In this document: positions 36,249 to 44,195 of the stretch, one piece after another | How positions within the stretch are numbered: the first letter of the stretch is position 1 | How the letters are laid out: the number at the start of each line of letters is the position of its first letter | Assembly (NCBI RefSeq): GCF_000282515.1 | Contig: NZ_AKJD01000094.1 | Coordinates: forward strand, 1 to 64,000 | Direction of reading: 5' to 3' | Source: Pseudomonas sp. GM80 | Lineage (GTDB): Bacteria; Pseudomonadota; Gammaproteobacteria; Pseudomonadales; Pseudomonadaceae | DNA length: 64,000 nucleotides | The notes under the pieces: generated by a model | Databases searched by the model: none | What the model was told of the DNA's origin: nothing | Seen by the model: only the letters and a program-made list of their open reading frames with translations | Program-made: the position numbers and the translations under genes

Positions 36249-38690
36249 TCAGAAATTGAAGCTTAACCCGACACTCCCACCCAGCTCCTGGTCAGCTTTG
36301 CTGCCCCTGCTGGTGCCTATCTCGCCAAACACCTGCCATTTGTTATTGGCTGGCACCCAGTTCAGGCCACCGGTCAACTGCACACTGGTGCTGGACAAAT
36401 CGTTGTTGAAGTCGGTCTCATTCACGCTGACACGATTGTTGTTGACGAACTCATGACTTACCGCCGCTTGCAGTCTGGGTTGCAATTTTCCGCCATTGTC
36501 CAGCACCACCTCGCGACCGACTGTCATTGCGACCTTACCGAGCAATGAGCGGGTTTCATTGCTGTCTACCTGCAGTTGATTGTCCAACTTATAGTCTTTG
36601 CCTTTAACCGTTGCTACACCAAACTGAGCAGAGGGCTCGATGAAGTAACCTCGGTTCAAGACGATATGTTTACCCACTTCGACGGTTCCACTGATCCCGA
36701 GATTATCGAAGTTACCCTTTGTTCGAGTGTCATCGCTCAAGGTGACTTTGACGTCGTTAGTAAAACGGTTGATTTTGCCAACGGTATCCACGTAGTACCC
36801 GGTCATTTCGTCAAACCACGACAAATAAATACCGCCATAGGTGCTGTCGATCGTGCCGGCGCTGCCACTGGCCAGGTTAAGGCGAGTGGTGCTGTATCCA
36901 CCAAAAACCCCGATCAACCATTGGCCATCGCCTAACGGTAGTGGCGTATCCACGCCCAAGGAGACACCCGTCTGATTTTGTTTATAACCATCACCGTAGG
37001 CATTCTTGACGTTGTACTGATTGGCATGAGTCCGTATCCAAAGGCCGGATGTCGCGTTCTGATTATTTGAGTCCGTTGCAGCAACCGATCGCGACCGGGG
37101 CTGAGTGCCGGCCATGCGACGGTCGCCGAGGCGAGTATTGAGAGTTGTCATTTCCGAATAAATGACCGTGGGAGCGGTACCGGCAATAGCCAACGCTGTT
37201 TGTGAACCGGTGCTCGGCGTGGTTCCATCAGTTCGCAGGAAAATACCTTCGCCCTCTCGCACCAGTTTGTACGCCAAAGCACCCAGATCAACCTGACCGT
37301 TTCTCAGATCGAACTGAGCATCCCCGCCGGCGATGTTAGCCACTTGAACTGGCGCACCACTGACAGGTTCGCTGGCGCTTGCACCGACCACTAGCTCGTG
37401 ACGGCCACTGGCTGATTCCGTGACATTGAGAAAGTCGGTTTCACCGGTGGCCACGTCAGCATCCAAAAAAAACCGGCCGTTGCCAGACAGGTTGGCAACG
37501 TCCAGGCGGACGAATTCGGCGGGCGTGCCGAATCTTACGTTCCCGCCCTGCATTTCAACAGTCGACAATGAATTGCTGCCAACCAGGTTCCATTCAGCCC
37601 CACGCCCGATGGACATAGTACTGACGCCGGTAACCGAGCCGTGCAGGATCGAGTCGTTGTCCAGCGTAACGACGCCATTCCCCGAGCCCTGAATGTTACC
37701 GGTGAGTATGCTTCGGGTGTCGAGCGAAACAGAGGCAACGTTGAGCAAATTGCCGTCAAGGCTGGCATTGTTTTGCAAGAAAACGGCGGCGGCTCCACCG
37801 TCAGCAACCTCTACATTGCCTGTCAATTGGCTATTGTCAATCTGAAATCGCGCCGCTGCGCCATCGATGACTTCGAGGATATTACCGTTGCCGCCGATCA
37901 GGTTCGAACGGTTAGCTATTTCGATCAATACCGGTTGATCATCCGGCGTCGCAAAATCGAGTTTGATTGCCGCGCCAGTGCGCCCCTGCACGGTTGACCC
38001 ATCGACCTTCAATAAACTCTGTGCGGTGACATCGCTCGGGTTTAAAACCGTGTCCTCGCCGAAGATGATCCCGTTCAGTTCACCGATGACCCGGCTGTCT
38101 GCACTGATGTTGGCGCTGCCGCCATAAAGTTCGAGGCCAACCCCATCGGCGTCGATCCCTTCGACCCGACTGTTCAGCAGATTCAATGTACTGAGAGATG
38201 TCACCGCTGCACCCGAGAAACCTCCTGTCAGCGTACTGCCAGTGACAGTCGCTGTTGAACCAACGGGTGTGTTCAGGTCGCGCGCAAGCGACATTGCTCT
38301 GCCATCGCTGGACAGCGTACTGCCGGATACCACTGCCGAGCTGTCGGTCAAGCTCAGCGCAGTGTCAAAATTGCTACCGGTCACCGTCGCCCCGTCCAGA
38401 GTCACGAGGGCATCTGCGGAGGCATCAATCTGTGAAGTGTTGGCAGAAATCGCGTTTAACTTCCCACCGCCAACAACGATATCAAGCGCGTCACCACCAT
38501 TGATGTTGAGCGTGGCAGTGGCAGGGATAAACCAGGCTTCTGGCGCAGCGCCGACGGATACGGTTTCGACATCGCCAGGATTGAGATTTCGCGAAAAAGA
38601 TTCGTCTGAGAACGCAACTAACACAGCCACGTACGAAAGCGTGCCAGTGATTTTAAAAACTGTCGGCCCCAGTCTTTTTTCGATCGTCAT
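36249..38690 (-). CDS. Autotransporter (type Va) with pertactin-like passenger
   Basis: 813 residues. A passenger of about 500 residues is full of short beta-helix rungs (SGSTLSSDG, TVTGSTLTGGFSG, QNNASLDGNLLNVASVSL). A linker contains YSEMTTLNTRLGDRR. A C-terminal outer-membrane barrel of about 260 residues starts near SGLWIRTHANQYNV and ends in LSFNF with the terminal Phe expected for BAM recognition. The N-terminus is odd: residues 1-35 have only a weak hydrophobic core (LSYVAVLVAF) and no clear signal cleavage site. Either export is unusual or the start is misplaced. Likely a surface or adhesin-type protein. Confidence 0.85.
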   Translation of the reverse strand: MTIEKRLGPTVFKITGTLSYVAVLVAFSDESFSRNLNPGDVETVSVGAAPEAWFIPATATLNINGGDALDIVVGGGKLNAISANTSQIDASADALVTLDGATVTGSNFDTALSLTDSSAVVSGSTLSSDGRAMSLARDLNTPVGSTATVTGSTLTGGFSGAAVTSLSTLNLLNSRVEGIDADGVGLELYGGSANISADSRVIGELNGIIFGEDTVLNPSDVTAQSLLKVDGSTVQGRTGAAIKLDFATPDDQPVLIEIANRSNLIGGNGNILEVIDGAAARFQIDNSQLTGNVEVADGGAAAVFLQNNASLDGNLLNVASVSLDTRSILTGNIQGSGNGVVTLDNDSILHGSVTGVSTMSIGRGAEWNLVGSNSLSTVEMQGGNVRFGTPAEFVRLDVANLSGNGRFFLDADVATGETDFLNVTESASGRHELVVGASASEPVSGAPVQVANIAGGDAQFDLRNGQVDLGALAYKLVREGEGIFLRTDGTTPSTGSQTALAIAGTAPTVIYSEMTTLNTRLGDRRMAGTQPRSRSVAATDSNNQNATSGLWIRTHANQYNVKNAYGDGYKQNQTGVSLGVDTPLPLGDGQWLIGVFGGYSTTRLNLASGSAGTIDSTYGGIYLSWFDEMTGYYVDTVGKINRFTNDVKVTLSDDTRTKGNFDNLGISGTVEVGKHIVLNRGYFIEPSAQFGVATVKGKDYKLDNQLQVDSNETRSLLGKVAMTVGREVVLDNGGKLQPRLQAAVSHEFVNNNRVSVNETDFNNDLSSTSVQLTGGLNWVPANNKWQVFGEIGTSRGSKADQELGGSVGLSFNF

Positions 38691-38937
38691 ATTTACTTCT
38701 CGTTGAGTTAAATCGGGACGCAAGAGCGACAGTTCAGATAATCATGCTCCATCAGTCGCCGTTATTGAGAGCGCCGAAGGATACCTGCATGTCCGAACCA
38801 TCTCTGTAGGAAAAATCCTCTTTGTTAGTGGGCTTAATCGTCCACAGTCAACATGTAACACTCACCTTGTTCACCAACCAGATTGGATTGCCGGGAGAGT
38901 TTCACCCTCCCGACAATGCAATAACGCCGATTACCGA

Positions 38938-41022
38938 TTAAGGAGCAGGTGCAGGATCCCAACCCGGTTCCGACTCGCAATACTTGAAGTCACCGTTAAG
39001 CAAGTAAACAACCATTTCCTCAACTTCCGATGTCGGTACCGTCGGCGTGGAGTACCAGATCTTCACATAACCCGCATAAAACTCGCTTGGATCAGGTGTA
39101 GCAGCAGGTGGACGAGGAAGATTGCGAATAGAAGGCTTATACGGCACTTCCCAGATCATGCCTGCCGTTAGTTCTGCCGCAGTGATAGCGCGAGTTTCAC
39201 TAACCACGGTATCAGGCGGCGCATCTATTGTATAAGCGTCATCATGCCAGCCTTTCCAATTGAATGTGATGTCCATCCCAGCGGTGAAATGAGTATTGGG
39301 TTTGATTCTGAACGTCGCAACGTGATCAGCCCCCGTCAAACTTTCGCAAATAATGTTAGGGTATTCGGTGCCATCGGTCGGTGGACGCTGAAATTCCGGT
39401 TTGTCGAGGACGATGACTACAGTATTGACAGTGACCGTCTCTTTAGCAGCATCTTGAGTATTATTTCGAGCGGGGTTTTCATATGTCCACCAAACCTCTT
39501 TAGCCCCAATGCCACCCGGGCCGACAACGCTATACGGCAAAGGTATTTCAATGACTGTATTGATATTCGTAGCATCCATTGGCATTGAATTGACAATAAT
39601 TTCCCCTTGATTCCCGAGATACTTCAAAGTTACCAAATCGCCCACTTCGGGATCGGGAAATGTCGTCCCGGTTGTGACAGGCGATACATCGATGAAAGCA
39701 GTGGCTTCTTGATCGACGTCATGAGGGCCGAGCAAGTTGTCCGTGACAGGGGCCTGTCCGCGGACAATCGCTTTCCGGAATTCGGGATTAACCTCAGGGG
39801 GCGGGATCAACGGGTCGACGATATAAGGCGGATGCGTCGAGAAATCTGTTTTTACGGTTATTGCTCCAGTGTCGATTGATAAACCGCCACGCATCAAGTC
39901 AGCTTTGACAACCACTTCTAATTCAAAATTGGTCCCCGTCTGGTTATCAAAGTATTCTTTGCTCAGGCTCGACCAAGGAATGGTGAACTCCAGCTCCGAG
40001 AGCCCATTGAATGGGAGATCCTGGGCTGGTTGAGTGCCGTACGTCAGGCTCACTGCGTCGGTGCCAATAGTATTTGGCAACCGGCTGACTTTTACCTTCA
40101 CACCTGCACGCGCATCTTTTAAATCGATCAGACCATCTTCGTTTACCGGGACGGTAATTACGCCCAGTTTAGGAAGTGGCAGAAAACGTACGTTTCTGAA
40201 AAACACGCCCCACGCGCTTTCGTTGCCTGCTTCATCTGAGATGATAAACCAGATGAACACCCTGCCGGTCGTCACCTTGCGTAGCTCTGTTACCGGAATA
40301 ACAACGTCGCCACCGGCGGGCATTGGCCCATCATAAAAAGCTGGCACTTGCGGAGGGTTAGTCCGTTGTCCCGCCACGTACAGTCTTAAAGTGTGTGGTG
40401 CCACGGCATTGGAAAAGGACGTATCAACCTTTACTTGCAATCCCGCTGCGTTGCCCGGCTGGCTCGCCCATGGGTCATCCAGATCGCCGGGGGCATTTGG
40501 AAACGTAGCTGGCGGTATTGTTCTGACGCCAGGGATCTGCCCGGGATTTGTACCTGTTTGTGCAGGTTTCGCCTGCCAGGCACCGGTACGGTCGATAAAA
40601 AACTGCATCACAACACCGGTCAGGGGATTGAGCCCCCGCTCATACAGAACGCTACGAACCCAGATAGGCGTCGGTCCGTCTGGCGTTGCATTTTCGCCCA
40701 GAAATTCGGTAGGCACTCTGATCGGAAAATCTTCAGGGCGGGTAGCCAGGTCACCGAGGCTCACCCGGGGCAGCCGCGTGAAGTCTGTCGGCAACGGATT
40801 GGCGGGAGGGGCAGTTCGCGTGACATCAAGGGCGATCTGATCCCTGTTGTTGGGGTTCGCCCATACATTTGTTTTGACCATAAGTGTCAGTGCGGTGCCA
40901 ACAGGAATCGCGGCTATCGGAATAATATCCTTGCCTGTACCACGGCCATCCGGTATCTCCGGGGTGGGCGCAGTTAAAACGCTCAATAGTGTGCCTGACG
41001 CCGCTGTTTGAATACTTGTCAT
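38938..41022 (-). CDS. Unknown protein of tandem Ig-like repeats
   Basis: 694 residues, not a named family. No signal peptide at the N-terminus (MTSIQTAASGTLLSVLTAP). The second half consists of at least three units of about 100 residues. Each has a GD/GM-x-V-T-L start, a central IPxxxL/IPLPYSVV strand, an aromatic strand (VWWTYEN, YVKIWYST) and a closing V-rich strand. Proline-rich joints lie between units. The pattern suggests Ig/cadherin-like sandwiches. The same unit plan appears in the upstream neighbour at 41127, so they are paralogues or partners. The C-terminus ends in a Pro-rich tail. Confidence 0.75.
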   Translation of the reverse strand: MTSIQTAASGTLLSVLTAPTPEIPDGRGTGKDIIPIAAIPVGTALTLMVKTNVWANPNNRDQIALDVTRTAPPANPLPTDFTRLPRVSLGDLATRPEDFPIRVPTEFLGENATPDGPTPIWVRSVLYERGLNPLTGVVMQFFIDRTGAWQAKPAQTGTNPGQIPGVRTIPPATFPNAPGDLDDPWASQPGNAAGLQVKVDTSFSNAVAPHTLRLYVAGQRTNPPQVPAFYDGPMPAGGDVVIPVTELRKVTTGRVFIWFIISDEAGNESAWGVFFRNVRFLPLPKLGVITVPVNEDGLIDLKDARAGVKVKVSRLPNTIGTDAVSLTYGTQPAQDLPFNGLSELEFTIPWSSLSKEYFDNQTGTNFELEVVVKADLMRGGLSIDTGAITVKTDFSTHPPYIVDPLIPPPEVNPEFRKAIVRGQAPVTDNLLGPHDVDQEATAFIDVSPVTTGTTFPDPEVGDLVTLKYLGNQGEIIVNSMPMDATNINTVIEIPLPYSVVGPGGIGAKEVWWTYENPARNNTQDAAKETVTVNTVVIVLDKPEFQRPPTDGTEYPNIICESLTGADHVATFRIKPNTHFTAGMDITFNWKGWHDDAYTIDAPPDTVVSETRAITAAELTAGMIWEVPYKPSIRNLPRPPAATPDPSEFYAGYVKIWYSTPTVPTSEVEEMVVYLLNGDFKYCESEPGWDPAPAP

Positions 41023-41126
41023 GTGCTTGCTCCATTGTGTAGAAAATGTTTTTGATCCATGCATCTTCGACAATGGCGAACGCCGCCAAATGCAGTCGTA
41101 ATATCGCTGCCAGCATTACCTTCTGA

Positions 41127-41972
41127 TCAGGTCATCCAACTTGAATTCGCGCAATATCCGCTTTCTCCCGGAATGACCCTGTCTACTTTTACCAGCCCGG
41201 TAAAAGACCGAAATATAGCAATTCCATTTCGCAACAAATGGTAATTGACGGTCGCCGAATCTCTATCTCTCATCGGTTCTATATGTGAAGCAAATGGTTT
41301 TATCACCAGCTTGACCGCTTGCCTGTTTACAACATCAGTGACAACTTCATTGAATTCGAACACTTGCGTTAACGGCGTTCCTGATCCATTTAGAGAGTCC
41401 CACGCTTGCCAATAAACTCTGAGGACATCGTTGAGAGCAAATAAGTCATCAAAAGGAATCTCGACACGCACCCCTTCCCAGATAAATAAGGATTGCGGAT
41501 CGTGGGGATAATTTTTACCGCAACCGATCTCCCCCCAAATGTTTGCGTCGGGAAAACTCGCCGCTTTCAAACGTTGCGGCGGCGCAACAATTGCAAATGT
41601 CAGGCGTCGTGCGGGCGATGTCGTGGGGTTGATCGAGCGTACCGTGTACAACAACTCAAACGTCGCCACATCCGGTAGTTCTTTGGGAGCCACTGAAATA
41701 CGAAACTCCACAGCGTCGTCCGCGGCCCCATATTCGGCCCAGGCGACAAAAGCGGGGTTACCGACAATGAAAATCTCGACACGGTCTTTGCGGATGCCAG
41801 AAACAGGAAAATTCGGCCAGCGGTCGATAACACAGATAATGCCAACTTGTTTTGCGTCCGGCGGTAATGTTCCAGCCGGGTCTTGGGGGTCAACTCCATC
41901 CACTCGCGCAAGGTTCAGGAGCACACCGGCATCCAATGTGCTGCTGGGTACAATTGGCACTCTGCTCGGCAT
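41127..41972 (-). CDS. Unknown protein sharing Ig-like units with its neighbour
   Basis: 281 residues from ATG 41972 (285 from GTG 41984; both have weak upstream sites). The N-terminus (MPSRVPIVPSSTLDAGVLL) parallels that of the 694-residue protein downstream. Two units of about 100 residues follow (RVEIFIVGN...FELLYTVRSIN...; GVRVEIPFDDL...VLRVYWQAWDSL...). No signal peptide or transmembrane segment. It ends on a domain boundary, so it looks complete, not truncated. It is probably the first gene of a minus-strand set running to the autotransporter, with the CTGTCA palindrome just upstream. Confidence 0.72.
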   Translation of the reverse strand: MPSRVPIVPSSTLDAGVLLNLARVDGVDPQDPAGTLPPDAKQVGIICVIDRWPNFPVSGIRKDRVEIFIVGNPAFVAWAEYGAADDAVEFRISVAPKELPDVATFELLYTVRSINPTTSPARRLTFAIVAPPQRLKAASFPDANIWGEIGCGKNYPHDPQSLFIWEGVRVEIPFDDLFALNDVLRVYWQAWDSLNGSGTPLTQVFEFNEVVTDVVNRQAVKLVIKPFASHIEPMRDRDSATVNYHLLRNGIAIFRSFTGLVKVDRVIPGESGYCANSSWMT

Positions 41973-42038
41973 GGAGTTTCTCACTGGCTGATCATCTCGA
42001 CTTGAAGAAATTAAGCGCTGCTATACGAAAACTGCCTA

Positions 42039-42054
42039 CTGTCAAATCTGACAG
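42039..42054. promoter_or_regulatory. Second CTGTCA-N4-TGACAG palindrome
   Basis: CTGTCAAATCTGACAG lies about 55-70 bases upstream of the minus-strand gene at 41972, with the same half-sites and spacing as at 35578-35593. On the minus strand it contains TTGACA, a perfect -35 hexamer, so a bound protein would block transcription. GCCTGTC follows on the plus strand as part of a second small hairpin. Confidence 0.6.
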
Positions 42055-42143
42055 GTCAGGCAACCGCCTGTCGGAAATCCAGGTTGTCGTGAATGTTTCT
42101 GACGCATTTGGAGGTTGACGACCAAAGGGCTGATAGTGTCTCC

Positions 42144-42157
42144 TGAAACCGGTTTCA
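42144..42157. promoter_or_regulatory. PtxS operator upstream of ptxS
   Basis: TGAAACCGGTTTCA is exactly the palindrome known to be bound by PtxS. It lies 52 bases upstream of the ptxS start and supports autorepression relieved by 2-ketogluconate. Confidence 0.9.
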
Positions 42158-42208
42158 GCGACGTTTGCACATTGAAAACGCTGCCCTCCAAAAATAAGGT
42201 CTACCGAA

Positions 42209-43237
42209 TTGAACGTCTTTTCCGCCGCTCAACGCAGCCGCGTCACCATGCTCGACGTTGCCAAACACGCAGGCGTGTCGAAGGCCAGCGTCTCGCGCTT
42301 CATCGGCGATGACCGCGCCCTGCTCTCTGATGCCATTGCCTCGCGCATCGACCAAGCCATCGCCGAACTCGGCTACCAACCCAACCAGATGGCCCGTGGC
42401 CTCAAGCGCGGTCGTACGCGCCTGATCGGCATGTTGGTTGCCGACATCCGCAATCCTTATTCAATTGCCGTGATGCACGGGGTGGAAACCGCCTGCCGTG
42501 CGCACGGTTACAGCCTGGTGGTGTGCAACACCGACCGCGATGACGAGCAGGAGCGCCAGCATTTGGCGCTGTTGCGCTCGTACAACATCGAAGGGCTGAT
42601 CGTGAACACCCTTGGCCACCACCGCGACGAGTTGCATGAATTGCATCGCGAAATGCCAATGGTGTTGGTGGATCGCAAGGTCGCCGGGCTTGACAGCGAT
42701 ATGGTCGGCCTGAATAACGCGCAAGCGGTGGAAATGGCACTGGCTCATCTTGAACAGCGCGGCTATCGCGACGTGGTGCTGGTGACCGAACCCTATGACG
42801 GCACCAGTTCGCGAGTGGAGCGCGTCAGTAGTTTTCAGGCGCAGATCGCCCAGCGATCACTGCTAAGCGGAACGGTTTTGGCAACCGGCGACAACTTGAC
42901 TGGCGCTCTTCAATCGTTCTTGCACAAAGCGGGGGCCGGCCCCAAAGCACTGTTTTGCGCCAATGGCGTCGCAGCGCTGGCCTGCGTCAAAGCATTGCGC
43001 GAGATCGGTTGCCGTTTATTCGACGATATCGGGGTGATCGCCCTGGATGATCTGGATTGGTATCCGTTGGTGGGGAGCGGGATTACCGCGCTGGCCCAGC
43101 CGACACAAGAGATTGGCGCGCGGGCGTTTGAGTGTCTGCTCAAGCGCTTGCGCGGGGATGATGAGGCGGCGCGGGTGCTGGATTTTGCACCGGTGCTGGT
43201 TGAGCGTGGGTCGACCCGTCAGAGCGACGGTGTTTGA
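42209..43237 (+). CDS. ptxS: PtxS, LacI-family repressor of 2-ketogluconate genes
   Basis: 342 residues. The LacI helix-turn-helix TMLDVAKHAGVSKASVSRFI lies near 13-32, with the hinge region to about 60 and a periplasmic-binding-like effector domain after it (GMLVADIRNPYSIAVMHGVE). Upstream of kguEKTD as in other pseudomonads, with its own palindrome in front of both genes. TTG at 42209 is chosen because PtxS proteins carry a short N-terminal arm before the HTH; ATG at 42248 would remove it. An AAGG site precedes the TTG. Confidence 0.88.
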   Translation: MNVFSAAQRSRVTMLDVAKHAGVSKASVSRFIGDDRALLSDAIASRIDQAIAELGYQPNQMARGLKRGRTRLIGMLVADIRNPYSIAVMHGVETACRAHGYSLVVCNTDRDDEQERQHLALLRSYNIEGLIVNTLGHHRDELHELHREMPMVLVDRKVAGLDSDMVGLNNAQAVEMALAHLEQRGYRDVVLVTEPYDGTSSRVERVSSFQAQIAQRSLLSGTVLATGDNLTGALQSFLHKAGAGPKALFCANGVAALACVKALREIGCRLFDDIGVIALDDLDWYPLVGSGITALAQPTQEIGARAFECLLKRLRGDDEAARVLDFAPVLVERGSTRQSDGV

Positions 43238-43245
43238 GCTGACGC

Positions 43246-43338
43246 TATCGCTGGCAAGCCAGCTCCCACAGTGTCCGGGGCGTATAACAATTTTTTGTAC
43301 ACGCCCATGAACCTGTGGGAGCTGGCTTGCCAGCGATG
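43246..43338. repeat. Inverted REP pair, TGGCTTGCCAGCGATG type
   Basis: TATCGCTGGCAAGCCAGCTCCCACAG and inverted copy, 9 bases after the ptxS stop. Confidence 0.87.
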
Positions 43339-43385
43339 GGGCTTGAAGGAACAACACAAAACTGCCTGATTTTTTTGAACAAAAA

Positions 43386-43399
43386 TGAAACCGGTTTCA
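43386..43399. promoter_or_regulatory. PtxS operator upstream of kguE
   Basis: TGAAACCGGTTTCA, identical to the copy before ptxS. It ends 13 bases before the kguE ATG, so PtxS would sit over the transcription start or leader. Confidence 0.9.
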
Positions 43400-43412
43400 G
43401 AGGTCAATAACA

Positions 43413-44195
43413 ATGAATAAACCTGCCGTCTCCATCAGTTTGTCCAGCTACGGCGCCGAACTTGTCCGCCAGCGCGGGCAAGGCGCTTTCATCGAAATCC
43501 TCGCCACGGCCGGGGCCGATCGCATTGAATGGCGCGAAGAGCTGCTGACGCGCGAAGACCCGGCCCAGTTGGCTGAAGCTACACAGGCCCAAGGGCTGCA
43601 AAGCATCTACTCGTCGCCTACTGAACTGTGGCTCGCCGGTCAGGCGCAACCCAACCCCGAACTGATCACCGCGCTGCACAACGCCGAAACCTTCGGCTCG
43701 AAGTGGCTCAAGGTGTCGCTCGGTTATTTCACCGACACCAACGATCTGCAGGCACTGGCCGAACGTTTGAAGCACAGTCCGGTGCAACTGCTGGTGGAGA
43801 ACGACCAGACCCTGCAAGGCGGCCGAATCGAACCGTTCCAGCGCTTCTTCGCCGCCGTCGAACAGCACAATCTGCCGATCAAGATGACTTTCGACATTGG
43901 CAACTGGCAATGGCAAGACCAGTCCGCCGCCAGCGCCGCGCGCCTGCTGGGCCGCCACGTCGGTTACGTGCATTGCAAAGCCGTGGCGCGTCGCGCTGAC
44001 GGCAAACTGGTGGCCGTGCCGCCCGCCGTCAGCGATCTGCATCTGTGGGAACAACTGCTGCGGCACATGGCTCAAGGCGTTATGCGCGCTGCCGAGTACC
44101 CGCTGCAAGGCGAGGACCTGGTCGAGTTGACCCGCGAACACGTCGCCGCCCTCGCCCACCTCGGCCAATCGAGTCTGGAGCCTGCTCATGTCTGA
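43413..44195 (+). CDS. kguE: KguE, sugar epimerase/isomerase-like TIM-barrel protein
   Basis: 260 residues, AP-endonuclease-2/xylose-isomerase-like TIM barrel (IKMTFDIGNWQWQ, VGYVHCKAV, TPTELWLAG-like strands). First gene of the kgu operon; its precise role in 2-ketogluconate use is not well defined. ATG at 43413 follows the PtxS operator closely. The 3' end overlaps kguK by 8 bases. Confidence 0.88.
   Translation: MNKPAVSISLSSYGAELVRQRGQGAFIEILATAGADRIEWREELLTREDPAQLAEATQAQGLQSIYSSPTELWLAGQAQPNPELITALHNAETFGSKWLKVSLGYFTDTNDLQALAERLKHSPVQLLVENDQTLQGGRIEPFQRFFAAVEQHNLPIKMTFDIGNWQWQDQSAASAARLLGRHVGYVHCKAVARRADGKLVAVPPAVSDLHLWEQLLRHMAQGVMRAAEYPLQGEDLVELTREHVAALAHLGQSSLEPAHV

Noticed and set aside
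38870..38925. CGGGAG...CTCCCG hairpin as terminator of the 694-residue gene
   Set aside because: Short stem without a T run on the minus strand; too weak to call.
41023..41126. Frameshift joining the two Ig-repeat genes
   Set aside because: Both proteins have their own similar N-termini and end or begin at domain boundaries; no continuing frame was found in the gap.
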